Origin: Platerodrilus igneus
Lineage: Eukaryota > Arthropoda > Insecta > Coleoptera > Lycidae
Reading direction: 5' to 3'
Assembly: GCA_036346225.1 (NCBI GenBank)
Contig: JARFIW010001257.1
Span: 30,001 to 94,000, forward strand
DNA length: 64,000 bases
Positions 33,283-45,439 of the stretch are shown piece after piece (position 1 is the stretch's first letter; every line of letters starts with the position of its first letter). The notes below the pieces were generated by a model, which was not told the DNA's origin, did not search any database, and was given only the letters and a program-made list of their open reading frames with translations. A program made the translations under genes and the position numbers.

Positions 33283-36200
33283 CTTTTAAAAAAAAAATTT
33301 AAAAAACCAAAAAAAAAAATTTTTTGGGTTTTTGGGGGGCCCCCGGGAAAAATTTTTTTAATTCCCAAAAAAATTTAAAATTTTTGGGAAAAATTTTTTT
33401 CCCCAAAAACCCCCCCCGGGTTTTTTTTTTGGAAAATTTGGGGCCAAAAAAAAAAAAAAAAAAAAAATTTTTGGGGAATTTTTTGGGCCCCAAAAAACTT
33501 TTTTTAAAAAAAGAAAAATTTTTGAAGAAAAAAAAAAAGGGGGGGGTTTTTTAAAAAAAAAAGGGGGGAAAATTTTCCAAATTTAAAAAGGGCCTTTTTC
33601 AAAACCCAAAAATGGGTTTTTTAAAAGGAAATTTCCCCCTTTTTAAGGAAAAAAGGGGGGGAAAAATTTTAAAAATTTTAAATTTTTGGGGGAAAAAGGA
33701 AAAAAAAAAAAAGGGGCCCAAAAAAAAATCCGGGAAAAAAAAAAAACCAAAAAAAAAAATTTTTTTTTTTTTTTTAAAAAAATTTTTTTGGTTTTTTTAA
33801 AAATTTTTTGGGGGGGAAAGGGTTTTTTGGGTTCCTTTTCCAATTTTTTTTTTTTGGGAAAATTTTTTTTTAAAATTTTTTTTTTTTAAAAAAATTTTTT
33901 AAAAAAAAATTTTAAAAAAAAAAAAATTTTAAAAATCAAATTCCAAACCCAAATAACCCCCAAAAAAATTAAACCCTTGAAGGGAAAATAAAAAAAAAAA
34001 ATTTTTTAAAAAAAAACCTTTTTTTAAAAAAAAAATTTTTTTTAAAAAAAAACCCCCTTTTAAAAATTTCCCAAAAAGGAAAAAAAAAATTTTTTTTAAA
34101 ATTTTTAAAAAAATTTTTTTATTTTTTTTTGGGGGGGGAAAAATTAAAAAAAATTTTAAAAAAACCCAAAAATTTTAAAAAAAATTTTAAATTTTTTTAA
34201 AATTTTTTTTTAAAAAAAATTTTAAAAAAAAATTTTAAAAAAAAACCCCCTTTTAAAAAAATTTTTTTTTTGGGGGGTTAAAAATTTTTTTTTTAATTTA
34301 AAAAAATTTTTTTTCCCTTTTAAATTTTTTTTTTTTTTGGGAAAAATTTTTTTTTTAAAAAAAATTTTTTTAAAAAAAATTTTTTTTTTTTTTTAAAAAT
34401 TTTTTTTTAAAAATTTTTTTTTTTTTTTTTTTAAAATTTTTTAAATTTTTTTTTTTTTTTTTTTTGGGGGTTTTTTTTCCCTTTTTTTTTTTTAATTTTA
34501 AAAACCCCTTTTTTAAAAAAAAAAATTTTTGGTTTTTTTTTAAAAATTTAAAAATTTTTTTTCCCTTTTTTTTTTGGGGAAAAAATTTTTTTTAAAAAAA
34601 ATTTTTTTTTTTTTAAAAAAAAAACCCCCCCAAAAAAAATTTTTTTCCCAAATTTTTTCCCCCAAAAACCAAAAAAAAAAAATTTTAATAAATTTTAAAA
34701 AAATTTTTAAAAAAAAAATTTTTTTTTTTTCCCCATTAAAAAATTTAAAAATTTTTTTTTAAAAAAAATTTTTTTCTAAAAAGGGAAAAAAAGGGTTTTA
34801 AAAAATTTTTCCTTAACTTTTTTAAATTTTTACCAAATTTTTTTTTTGGGGAATTTTTTGGTTTTTTTATTGGGGAAAAACTTTAAGGTTTTTTTTTTCC
34901 CCCCTTTTTTTTTTTTTAAAAAAATTTTTTTTTAAAAAATTTTTTTTAAAAATTTTTTAAATTTAAAAATTAAAAAAAATTTCCTTTTCCTTTTAAAAAA
35001 ATTTTAAAAAAACCCTTTTTTTTAAAAAAAAAATTTTTTTTTTAAAAAATTTTTTTTTTTTTTAAAAAAAAAAGTTTAAAATTTTTTTTTTTTTTTTAAA
35101 ATTTTTGGGATTTTTAAAAAATTTTTTCCTTTTTTTTTTTTTAAAATTTTTTTTTTAAAAATTTTTTTTTTAAAATTTTTTTTTTTAAAAATTTTTTAAA
35201 AAAAATTTTTTTTATTAATAAATTTTAAAAATTAAATTTTTAAAAAAAAAAAAAAAATTTAAATTTTTTTTTTTTTAAAAAAAAAAAAATTTTTTTAAAA
35301 AAATTTTTTTTTTAAAAAAAATTTTTTTCCCAAAATTTTAAAAAAAACCCCCCTTTTTTTTTTTTTTTTTTTAAAAAAAAACTTTCCTTTAAAAAAAATT
35401 TTTTTTTTTTTTGGGGGAAAAAAAAAAAAAATTTTAAATTAAAAATTTAAAAAAAAAAATTTTTTTAAAAGGGGTTTTTTTAAAAAAAAGGTTTTTTTGG
35501 GGGGCCCCTTTTTAAAAAATTTTTTAAAAAAAAAATTTTTTTTTTTGGTTTTAAAAAATTTCAAAAAAATTTTTTTTTTTTAAAATTTCCCCTTTTTTTT
35601 TTTTAAAACCCAAAAAATTTTTTTTAAAAATTTTGAAAAACTTTTTTTTTTATTTTTTTCCAAAAACCAAATTAGGTTTTTTAAAAAGGGGAAAAAAAAT
35701 TTAAAATTTTTTTTTTTTTTTAAATTTTCCCCAAAATTTTAAAAGGGTTTTTAAAAAAAAGGGAAAACCCCTTTAATTTAAAAAAGGGAAAAAAAGGTTT
35801 TTAAAAAAAAAATTTTTTTTTTAAAAAAAAAAAAAAAAAATTTTTAAAAACCCAAACCTTTTTAAAAAAAATTTTTTAAAAATTTTTTTAAAAAAAAAAA
35901 AAAAATTTAAAAATTTTTTTTTTTTTTTCCCAAAAAAAATTTGGGGTTTTAATTTTAAGGGTTTTTAAAAATTTTTTAAAAATTTTTTTTTTTCCCCTTT
36001 TTTTTGAATAAATTTTTAAAAAATAAAAAAAAAAATTTTTTTTTTTTAAAAAAAAATTTTTTAAAAATTTTTTTTTTAACCCAAAGGGTTTTTTCCCTTT
36101 TTTCCCGAATTTTTTTTAAAATTTTAAATTTTTTCCCAAAAAAATTTTAAAAAAAAATTTTGTTTTTAAAAAAAAATTTTTTTTTTTTTTTAAAAATTTT

Positions 36201-37204
36201 CCTTTTTTTTTCCCCAATTTTTAAAAATTTTAAAAAATAAAATTTTTTTTGAAAAATTTTTTTTTTTTTTTTAAAAAAAATTTTTCCAATTCCACCCCAA
36301 AAAAAACCCCCAAAAAATTTAAAAAATTAATAAAAAAAATTTAAATTTTTAAATTTCCCTTTTTTTTTAAAAAAAAAAAAAATTTAAATTTAAAAATAAA
36401 AATTTTTTTTTTTAAAAAAAAAAATTTTTAAAAAATTTTTTAAATTTTTTTTTAATTTTAAAATTTTTAAGGGGGGTTTTAAATTAAAAACCCCTTTTTT
36501 TTTTAAATTTCCTTTTTTTTAAAAAAAAGGAAAAAGGGTTTTAAAAAAAAAAAAATTTTTTTTTTCCCCCCCCTTTTTTTCCCTTTTTTTTTAAAAAAAA
36601 CCCCCTTTTAAATTTAAAAAGGGAAAATTTTAAAAAAATTCCGGGTTTTTTTTTTTTTGGGGTTTTTAAAAAAGGGGAATTTTAAATTGGGCCTTTTAAA
36701 ACCCAAAACCCAAAAAATTTAAAAATTTTCCAAAAAAATTTTTCCCCTTTTTTTTTAAAAACTTGGGTTTTTTAAATTTTTTTTAAAAAAAAAAAAATTT
36801 TTTTTCCCAAAAATTTTTTTAAAAATTTTAATTTTTTAAAAAAACATTTAAATTTCAATTTTTTTTGGGGGGTTTTTTTCCCCGGTTTTTGGGGAATTTG
36901 TTAAAACATTTTTTTTTTCCCCCCCCTTTTTTGGGTTAAAAGGGGAAAAAAAAAAAATTTGAAAATTTAAAAAAAAAATTTTTAATTTTTTTAAAAACCT
37001 TTTAAAAATTTTTTTTTTTTAACCCGGTTTTTTAAAAAAACGGAAAAAATTTTTTTTAAAACCCAAAAAAAAAAATTTTTTTAAAAAAAAAAAAAAATTT
37101 TTTTTTTTAAAAAAAAATTTTTTTTTAAAAAAAATTTTAAAAAATTAAAAAAAAAAAAAGGGTTTTTTTTTTAAGAAAAAAAAAACCAAAAAATTTTTTG
37201 GCCC
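31610..37204. other. homopolymer-run block, probable sequencing or assembly artefact
   Basis: About 5.6 kb consists almost only of runs of A, T, G or C of length 2-15 with hardly any single bases. Ordinary sequence fades into it on both sides. All apparent Lys/Phe-rich reading frames here are spurious. It cuts the unknown gene at 31.5 kb and the transposase at 37.2 kb. Real genes of the outer Polinton may be hidden or lost here. Confidence 0.85.
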
Positions 37205-38032
37205 CGGAAAACCTCCATTCTGCATTTCCTCGTAGAAATACGGACCAATAATAAAATCAGCTGTAAAACCGCACCATACGGTGACTTTCTTGTCATGAAG
37301 ACCTTTTTGAACGATTTGTTGCGGATTTTCTGCAGACCAGATTCTACAGTTTTGAGTATTGACTCCACCATTCAGAGTAAAATGTGCCTCATCTGTCCAT
37401 AAAATACGGGATAACCATTCGGGTTCAATTTCCATCTGAGCCATTACTCGCAAAGAAAAATCGTACCTAGTAGCCAAATCTGCGTCCTTTAATTCAAACA
37501 GCATTTTCAGTTTATATGGATACATGTTTAGAATTTTGCGTAAAATTTTCCAAACCGTGGTATACGGCATTTGCAATCGCTTGGATATCGCATTTGCACT
37601 GCTGATTGCGAGTGAATTGCTTCTGGCTATGTCTTGATTTTCATGAAGAATCTCTGCAACTTGGACATCACTAATTATTGGTCTTCCTGATCTTGATAAG
37701 TCAGTTACAGACCCTGTTCTTTCAAATTTTTGTATCAAATTGCGGTACGCTTTCATATGACAGGGTCCCACTCTCAAACCCATTCTCGTGCGAAATCTTC
37801 GTAATCCAGCGGTGTAATTTCTGTCGGATTCATAATAGCACTGAACTAAACCAATTCTTGTTTGTAAATCCATGTTATTACACTTGAGTCGTTTGAACTC
37901 AACGTTTACTTGAGTTTTAATTTCAAAATAAAACTTCAAATTGAATAATTTCGTTTTGACACTAGTGTCAACAATTGTTATGACAACGCTTTTGTTTCTT
38001 TTAGATACGGTAAAATCCCATTCATTAAGCAA
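37205..38032 (-). pseudogene. mariner/Tc1-like transposase (second family), C-terminally truncated
   Basis: A long open frame with an N-terminal DUF4817-like region (LVQCYYESDRNYTAGLRRF, LIQKFERTGSV), a second helix-turn-helix with LQMPYTTVWKILRKIL, and the start of the DDE domain, RILWTDEAHFTLNG (first Asp) and VTVWCGFTADFIIGPYFYEE. The frame then enters the homopolymer block, so the second and third acidic residues are missing. The coding part that remains is unbroken, suggesting a young insertion. The likely real start is at MDLQTRIGLVQ (about 37872). Confidence 0.85.
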
Positions 38033-38118
38033 CTAGATTTCGTTTATTTTATGTTACTAACTTAATTTATTAAAAAGTTGTAATGATTTAAAATATATCC
38101 CTTACTTTATGATAACCT

Positions 38119-39060
38119 AGTACTTTTAATGTAAAATACTTGTGAGCATGTTTTGAAGTCAGACCGGCTTTATATTACTTTCAATGGAACATACATACTT
38201 CAAAACACACGTATGTTGAAAAATGTAAGTGCAGAGAAAATGTGTGTAAATGTTTTGAATTTGGTTTTCTAGCGAAGTTATAAAGTATGCCAGATGCAAA
38301 ATATCGCATTCAAGTCAATTGTGTTTAATTAAAGTGGATTCTGATTTATGTTTTTTATTTATGTTTAGAGGCTGCAAATACACATGGGCCGGTTTCAATT
38401 CAAAATGTGTTCACTCTTGTGATATGTTGAAAAGTGGGTTGGCAAAGTACGCAGATGGTGGTAATCTGCTATATAAGGAGATTGCTCCTAATATTAATTT
38501 AATTAGTCGAAGTTTACTGCATATATTTACATACAAAGATGTATATAATTGATATTCAGGGATTTAAATACAAGAAAACGAGTTTGTGTGCAAAGAAATT
38601 GCGGTTTTGGACTTGTTGTTAGGTGATGTTTGGCATCAAATTTTTAAACTGTCAATGCAGTCTAGTTGTTTGAGCCAAGATCATATAAAACATAACGACT
38701 GGGTGACAAGGAATATTCATGGTCTTTCTTGGGATGAATCTTAAACGGCTGGAATGGTGTTATCATATATAGCACTTTATTTGAAGCAAATTATCCGACC
38801 CGGTGAAGAAGTATTTGTGAAGGGTCTAGAAAAGAAGAAATTGATTGAAACCTATCTAAAGCAAAACGTTGTAACTGATATGCTTGCACTAGGTTGTCCT
38901 AAGTTATCGGAGTTAAAAATCAACAATCGTTTAAAATATAACATCCATTGTTGTAGACACAGCAATGATAATCTGCAATGCGCAAAACAAAATACCTTTT
39001 TATTAAAAGAATGACTTGATAATAATAAAAAACAATAGAAAGATTTCGTCTGTATTATTT
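38119..39060 (+). repeat. inner Polinton left terminal inverted repeat
   Basis: Matches the reverse complement of 52135-53075 nearly base for base, from tacttttaatgtaaaatac to tataattttacaatgttag. It includes one copy of the IDIQGF gene. Confidence 0.9.
38539..39014 (+). pseudogene. IDIQGF-type Polinton protein, left TIR copy
   Basis: Starts MYIIDIQGFKYK. One A missing from an A-run compared with the right copy shifts the frame, after which CKEIAVLDLLLGDVWHQIF, NIHGLSWDES, a TAA, and GMVLSYIALYLKQIIRP follow. The C-terminal Cys/His cluster is NIHCCRHSNDNLQCAKQN. The TAA after GLSWDES is shared with the right copy. A second, more decayed 3' half repeats at 39085-39290. Function unknown; the position inside the TIR makes the gene two-copy by construction. 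Confidence 0.6.
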
Positions 39061-39084
39061 ATTTTAATATAATTTTACAATGTT

Positions 39085-40960
39085 AGCCGAAGCAAATTAT
39101 CCGACCCGGTGAAGAAGTATGTGTGAAGGGTCTAGAAAAGAAGAAATGGATGGAAACCTATCTATCGCAAAATGTTATAGGCACGGCAATAATAGTCTGA
39201 AATGTGCAAAACAAAATACTTTGTTATTAAAAGAATGGTTTGATAATAATAAAAAAACAATAGAAAAGATTGTGTCTGTATTATTATTGTAGTCAGTAAG
39301 AAATCTTTAATGCTGATGTCTGCAGAAAAAAAAACAATTAAACTCAGACAGCACGAATGGGACTCTCAACCCTGAAAGCAATTATAATTGATCAACGCAA
39401 TAGCTCTTCACTGGTTTTACAACATTTAACAAATTGTACAGATATCTCGAAAAATTTGCTAAAGACAGATAGACAGACTGACTGCATCAATTTTCTCATT
39501 CTCGCTTTTAAAGAATAAACAAGTCGTAGTTATTATATCGCGAACTCAGTTTATCTGCAAGAAATATATAAACGAGAAAATTTATGAATTGCTCCAACTT
39601 AAAAAAAAACTAGAAATAAATCTTTTGAAATATATGCTAACGTTGCAATTGGTGGATCTGCTCACGGAGTAAACAATTTTTTTTCCAGCACTTTATTTGG
39701 ATTGACTATAAACTACTCAATAATTTTAACCTAACCACTATCATTATTCTTTCCTGACAAGGGCAATTTAAAAAAAAAGTTTTCATTTTTGATTTGTTCT
39801 ATAGAACACAACTACAACTTGACAATAAAGATTGAGCGATTATCACACACATATCTTGAGTATATATAAAGATATTAAACAACAAGAACAGTCTAGTTTA
39901 ATGCTTCTTCAGCATTTGCATTTCCATAGTTACATACTGAAGGCCACTCTGCAATTTTAGATCACATGCATTTCTAATTTCAATTACAAAAAAATATGAA
40001 AGCATCTATTTGAAATGCATTTCTAACTTTAATCGCAAAAAATGAGAGCATCTATTCGAAATATGCACTCAGATTAAAAGTCAAAAATTGTTTTACACCG
40101 TTCTGTAAACTGAGATTACGTAGTTATTAAATCGGGAGTAATGTTAAATGAAACACAATGTATTTTTCTTTATTGTAATTTATAAAATATATATATATAT
40201 ATATATATATAATGTTATGTACTCTAGAATAAACATACTATAATTCACTTAAGTTCCCAAATATAAAGAACAGTTCTAACTCACTCCAACTCTGAACGGT
40301 AAAAAATATTGCATTATCAGTTCTATGAGGGCTGTCTTCTTCATCTTTGATGCGCGGTCGTTTCTGATTGTTCTTCTTCTTCGTGTTCACTAAAAAAAAG
40401 ATTCAAATGAATATTAGATCAAGTAAATGCATTAAGAAAATTAAATCTATATATTAAGCTAACGAATACATACTCTGTATTGGTGCCATCAGGTCGTACG
40501 TTGCAATTGGTGGATCTGCTCACGGCGTCAACGATTTTTTTCTCCAGTACTTAATTTGGATTGACTATAAACTACTCAATAATTTTAACCCAATCACTAT
40601 CATTATTCTTTCCTGACAAGGACAATTTAAAAAAAAAGGTTTTCATTTTTGATTTGTTCTATAGAACACACACAACTACAACTTGGCAATAAAGATGGAA
40701 CGATTATTACACACACACACATATCTCGAGTATATAAGGATATTAAACAACAAGAACAGCAGAAAATTCAACCCATGTAAGCAAGAATTTAATTCTAAGG
40801 TATTGTCTAAATAGCAATTGTAGAAATATGAAATCTACAGAAAATTTAATAAAGCCAGTCATGTATAAATTTTTTGATGCTGACATCCACAGAAAAATAA
40901 AAAGCGAGAAATTCAATGCTAACATCAGCAGAATAATAAATAAATCCACTTAGTCAGCAT
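39085..40960. repeat. decayed duplicated sequence in the inner Polinton
   Basis: Besides the extra half copy of the IDIQGF gene (39085-39290), a block of about 250 bp starting cgttgcaattggtggatctgc and ending attaaacaacaagaacag occurs twice (about 39640-39892 and 40499-40760). An (AT)n tract lies at 40187-40212. No intact gene was seen. Confidence 0.6.
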
Positions 40961-41319
40961 TAATGGAAGGCCGGTCTGGCTTCGAAACGGTGCACGCATA
41001 TATACCATATTTTAAAATTAAAGTTGTCAATTGCAAAACAAAAAAAAATAAATTTTACCTAGAAATCATTTGAAATATTTACTTTTTTCAATACAACTGA
41101 AAGAACTTGACTTTTATACATTTTTTAATCGATATCATAGACTTTTTTTTTATACTGTTGGTAAAATCTACGTGAAGTATTTATATTAAATAATAAACTG
41201 ACCTGTTAGAAAAAATTAAAAATTTGCATCGTTTTCTGAAAAAAAATTGCATACTTTTTTCAGTACAACTGAAAGAACTTGACTTTTATACATTTTTTTA
41301 ATCGATATCAGACTGTACA

Positions 41320-41460
41320 TAAACAGTAATGTTTAATTAGATCAGTCAAACATGATGTGTTTACTATTAAACAAAACAAAATTGTTCTTAATCCAAGTGA
41401 CGATAAAAGAATACTTAGTACCTCAACCACTGATACTAACTATTGCCTATTTTTGTAGTA
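41320..41460 (+). pseudogene. polymerase B C-terminal fragment (copy 1)
   Basis: This resembles the better-preserved copy at 43576-43757 (KQNKIVLNPSDDKRIL region) with further damage. It is a small relic of a Polinton-type polymerase. Confidence 0.6.
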
Positions 41461-41616
41461 TTGATTACAAAAATTACATACGACAGCGAGTACTGTGTTA
41501 AAAATTGTTTCCGTTGCAGAAAGTAACATCAATACCCGTCAATATTACTGTATTAGTCGATTAAGGCATGAGTTAATTTTTTACTACGTTTCTTTTTATT
41601 CGCTTAGGGCAATGCA

Positions 41617-41912
41617 TTACATTTGATTTTCCAATGCTCCACCCGAAGGTACTACATTGGCCAGGAAGCGAGTTTTTTTACCTGGAAAATTTGGAATTTT
41701 GCCGAACCCTTGCTGTTCCAAGCAAGGTAGGGATGTTTAACGTGCGTGACAACACTCACACACGGGACCTCCATTTTACCTCTCATCCGAACGAGGGTGT
41801 ATTTTTGTGAAAAATGCTCGCCTAACATTTTTCAAGCGGACCGTGTCGGGATTCGAACCCAGGACCTTGGGCGTAGTAGTCACACACATACCACTACGCC
41901 ACGGAGCCGCCT
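41617..41912 (-). mobile_element. tRNA-derived SINE
   Basis: A 296-bp element is flanked by a 13-bp target duplication, ttagggcaatgca (41604-41616 and 41913-41925). Read on the minus strand it begins with a tRNA-like head: GGCGGCTCCGTGGCGTAGTG (A box, TGGCGTAGTGG) and, about 40 nt later, GGTTCGAATCC (B box), the internal RNA polymerase III promoter. It is inserted in the inner Polinton. Confidence 0.85.
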
Positions 41913-41939
41913 TTAGGGCAATGCAGAAAAAGTTTGAAT

Positions 41940-43040
41940 TGGCAACATTTTTTTTTATAATAAAATAAACCTTGATACAAAATCACATTCAGTTTTACTG
42001 AAAAGTAAATCGGAGGAGATTGCTAACTGTACGGTGTTATAATATTTTTATATATCTGTGTGAATAAACTCACAAAGCGCCAAATGAGCGGTTTGTCTAA
42101 CTGATTTTTTCACTTAAAGCGATTGACATTCATTTCAAACAAGTATTTATTAAGGTCATATAAAAGACCAAAAGTTTTTATCATAGAAATAACGTCGTGT
42201 AATTTAAATTTCATTATGTAGCATTTGTTGAATTTTAAAAAATTATTTTAAACCTCCATCATGAGTTAGTTTTACTACGTGCTATAATTAATCCTTCACC
42301 CGATGAAGAAATGAATTGCTTTAACAAAATTTTATGGAAAATGTCATGCGTTGCACATTGCATATTCTATTTACAGGACGACATGAAACAAGAAAACGCT
42401 TGGCAACATTTTTTATAATAAAATAAACCTTGATACAAAATCACATTCAGTTTTACTGAAAAGTAAATATTTCACATTGATATTTTTGTATAAATTAAAG
42501 TTATTTTTTCCCTAAATTTTTAGTTAAACAAAAAAACGCATGAGTTTGATGCAGATTTTTTCTGGGATACTCAAATCTTTAGGGATTTTTTAATTGAAGC
42601 AACATTTTGGAAAAATTGTATCATTATTAAAATTTACTGAGATTAAATCCATCTCTTCCAATAAATTAAAAATTGCACAACGTAATTATATTATGATAAA
42701 ACTGTAGAGTGTTTTCAGAGTTGCCTTCAGTATGTAAATATGGAAATGCTTACATAACGAATTGCTTTGGCGCGAGCAAGCATATTTTTTCCGTAAACGC
42801 AGCTAAATGAAAAATGATGTGGGATTGTTATTGGAAATTAAAATTCCATCTTCCAATAAATTAAAAATTGCACGACTTAATTATATTATGATAAAACTGC
42901 AGAATATTTTCAGAGTTGCCTTCAGTATGTAAATATGGAAATGCTTGCATAGCGAATTGCTTTGGCGCGAGCAAGCATATTTTTTCCGTAAACGCAGCTG
43001 AATGAAAAATGATGTGAGATTGTTGTTATTGGAAATTCAA
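41940..43040. repeat. duplicated relic sequence with a capsid-gene fragment
   Basis: The block ggcaacatttttt ... actgaaaagtaaat occurs at 41942-42010 and 42401-42468. A block of about 195 bp (aaattgcac ... aatgatgtg) is tandemly duplicated at about 42655-42830 and 42855-43020. At 42262-42357 (+) the frame HELVLLRAIINPSPDEE matches the middle of the major capsid gene at 44.8-44.9 kb, a decayed second copy. Confidence 0.6.
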
Positions 43041-43254
43041 ATTCAGTATTAATTTTTCTGCTGATGAACGTGCTTTGTTCAGGCAAGATTTCGAATTTGC
43101 TTTATTTTTCTGAAAAATTGCAAATGTCTAATTTTATAGCTATTTTGCTTACATCAGAACATATTTATGTATAAAGTAATTTAGCTAGTGACTGAAGTTA
43201 GTAGTGATATTTTAAAGTTAACAGTGAAGTGTTACACTCGAAGGTAAATATGAA

Positions 43255-43757
43255 CAATCATGATCTGCTTAAAGAGTGTGTTCAACGTTTGTTCCCGTTT
43301 CGGACTTTATAGCTATTCACATTTTGATTCAGTATTACGATACAATTCCAATTGCATTAATGTATTTTGATGTTAATAATTTATATGTGGCTGCAATGTC
43401 TGAATATCTTCCATATGGAGAATTAGAATTTTTTTAGATGACACCATGCTAGAGTTTGTAGGGCTTAGATCTAAAATGTACACTTACAGAGTTCAGGATA
43501 GGATAATAAAAAAAGTCAAAGGGATCTTCCTTAGCAAGTATTAAGCAAATTTCTTTTGATGATTATAAGCATGCTTTGTTTTATAAACAGACTGTACAGA
43601 AACAGCAATGTTTAATTAGATCAGTCATACATGATGTCTTTACTATGAAACAAAACAAAATTGTTCTTAATCCAAGTGATGATAAAAGAATTCTTAGTAC
43701 CTCAACCGCTGATACTAAACCTTGGGGGTATAACTATACACTCAGAAATGACTTGTA
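43255..43757 (+). pseudogene. polymerase B remnant of the inner Polinton
   Basis: Broken frames carry MYFDVNNLYVAAMSEYLPYG, which corresponds to polymerase motif A (compare YLDANNLYGWSMSQHLP in the outer gene). After a large internal deletion comes the C-terminus, with KQNKIVLNPSDDKRIL and KPWGYNYTLRND. Exonuclease and motif C are not found. It shows that this element once had its own protein-primed polymerase. Confidence 0.75.
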
Positions 43758-44098
43758 AAGCTTCAACCACTGGCTCAAATAAAGAATGCAATTTATTTTA
43801 TCTCGATTAACATATAATATTTTTTATTTATAAAAACTTCAGTGTTATGTTTATACCTGCACAAGTACGCCGTTTTTCGTTTTGGATGTATCTAAAAATA
43901 GGATACCTTTCAATCTACCCGAGTTGAACTATATTAGTATAAATGTATTGTAGAGAAAAAATAGTAGTAATAACCGTTCTGTTTAAAAAAAATCCAGTTT
44001 GTTAATAACATACCAGTTAGTTTATTTGAGAAATGTATAACAAAACTTTTATTTAAAATTGTCAATGTTTATGGCTGTTTACTAAATCACTTAATAAT

Positions 44099-45431
44099 TC
44101 AAACATGTAAAAGATATTGTAAAAACATGTAAAATATTAATAAATAAACTGTGATTGCTAAATGATTTATTGTTTTTTCATAATTTGTAAAGGTACAGTA
44201 ATAATAATAATAAAGTAATTTTAATATTCTTATGCTGTTTGAGAGTGGATTGTATTTGACTATCTTATCATGAAGTATAAGGCAATGACAATATGTATTT
44301 GGCAAAACGTTTCTGCTAGTTTCAAATTCTAATCTAATATCGACAGTACCAGATTTTAATGCTTCGTTTTGTCTAGAACAATCTATGACTACTAATGGTG
44401 CAATACTTCGTAAATCTTCAGGATTAAAAAGTGGTTCATTTTCCTTTTCGTAGTATGATTGCTGAAACTGAGCATACATCTCATATAACAACGCAGTCTG
44501 TTTATTCTCGAACTTCAAATTTAAGTTATCGTACGGGAAAATTTCTGAATTTAAATAGAGTTTCATGTTGGTTAAATAGCAATGATCAAAACGACTGTAG
44601 TTGCTCATGTATCTATTTTTTCGGTTGGTTTGGAAACCAACAATCACAAATCTTGGTTTTTCTAATTGTGTTGTTGTTTTAATGTTCCATGTATGACGTT
44701 TCGTTTCTTGTAGAAGTTGATATTCATGCAACTCCCATCCTCTAAACGGAATATGCAAATCCTGATTTTGTGCAACGCATTCTATTAAATTAATTCGTTG
44801 CGTATCATCAACGGCTACATGCGGCATTTTCCATAAAACTTTGTTTAAAACAACTTTTATTTCTTCATCGGGTGTAGGATTAATTATAGCATTAGTATCA
44901 TTCTAGAACGTAGTAAAACTAACTCATGACGGAGGTTTAAAATAATTTTTTTAAAATCTTTGCATAATCCGAGAACCATTGAAAGGTTTATTGCAATATT
45001 AAAATTCTCATCGGCATCAACTATTTGCGGATCATCCATAGGAAACCACCCAGAGTTTTGTAAATGTTTACTTTGATTGCTATTATATGAAACATATCCC
45101 TTCATTATAGACGTTAATCCAGGATTCCGAACACGATCTACAATGACACCACCAATCTCATATCTAATTTCATCAAAAAGCAGCAAAATCCCATTATTTA
45201 CAAACTTTGCTGTCTGAGACAGCGTTCCATCTGTTCTAATTAATTTGTCTTCTATGTACAGCATGGCTTCGATGGTAAGGTGTATACATCTTGTTGTTGT
45301 ATAGGGATTCGAATTTCATCATTATTGTTTAAAGATGTGTTAGCATAAGGTTGATGAGTATGTTTTTCAATATTAACAATTGCAATGTCGAAGTAAACTT
45401 TTTCACACACGTTCAGTATTTCACTATTCAT
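44099..45431 (-). pseudogene. Polinton major capsid protein (double jelly-roll), frameshifted
   Basis: This forms the icosahedral shell in the predicted virion form of Polintons. Start ATG 45431 (MNSEILNVCEKVYFDIAI), 8 bp after the penton stop. A frameshift near 45260 leads to MLYIEDKLIRTDGT, EIRYEIGGVIVDRVRN and GLTSIMKGYVSYN (first jelly roll). Another near 44885 leads to NPTPDEEIKVVLNK, then FVIVGFQTNRKNRYMSNYSR, EIFPYDNLNLKFEN and APLVVIDCSRQNEALKSG (second jelly roll). The end is uncertain: the last frame runs on into AT-rich sequence. Assignment rests on these motifs and the gene order with penton, protease and ATPase. Confidence 0.85.
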
Positions 45432-45439
45432 TCTACTTT

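Noticed and set aside
31932..37144. Several Lys/Phe/Gly/Pro-rich open reading frames
   Set aside because: They are translations of homopolymer runs (AAA/TTT/GGG/CCC codons) in the probable artefact block.
41840..41912. Possible tRNA gene
   Set aside because: A and B boxes are present, but the sequence is the head of a 296-bp SINE with target duplications and does not fold into a full tRNA by eye.
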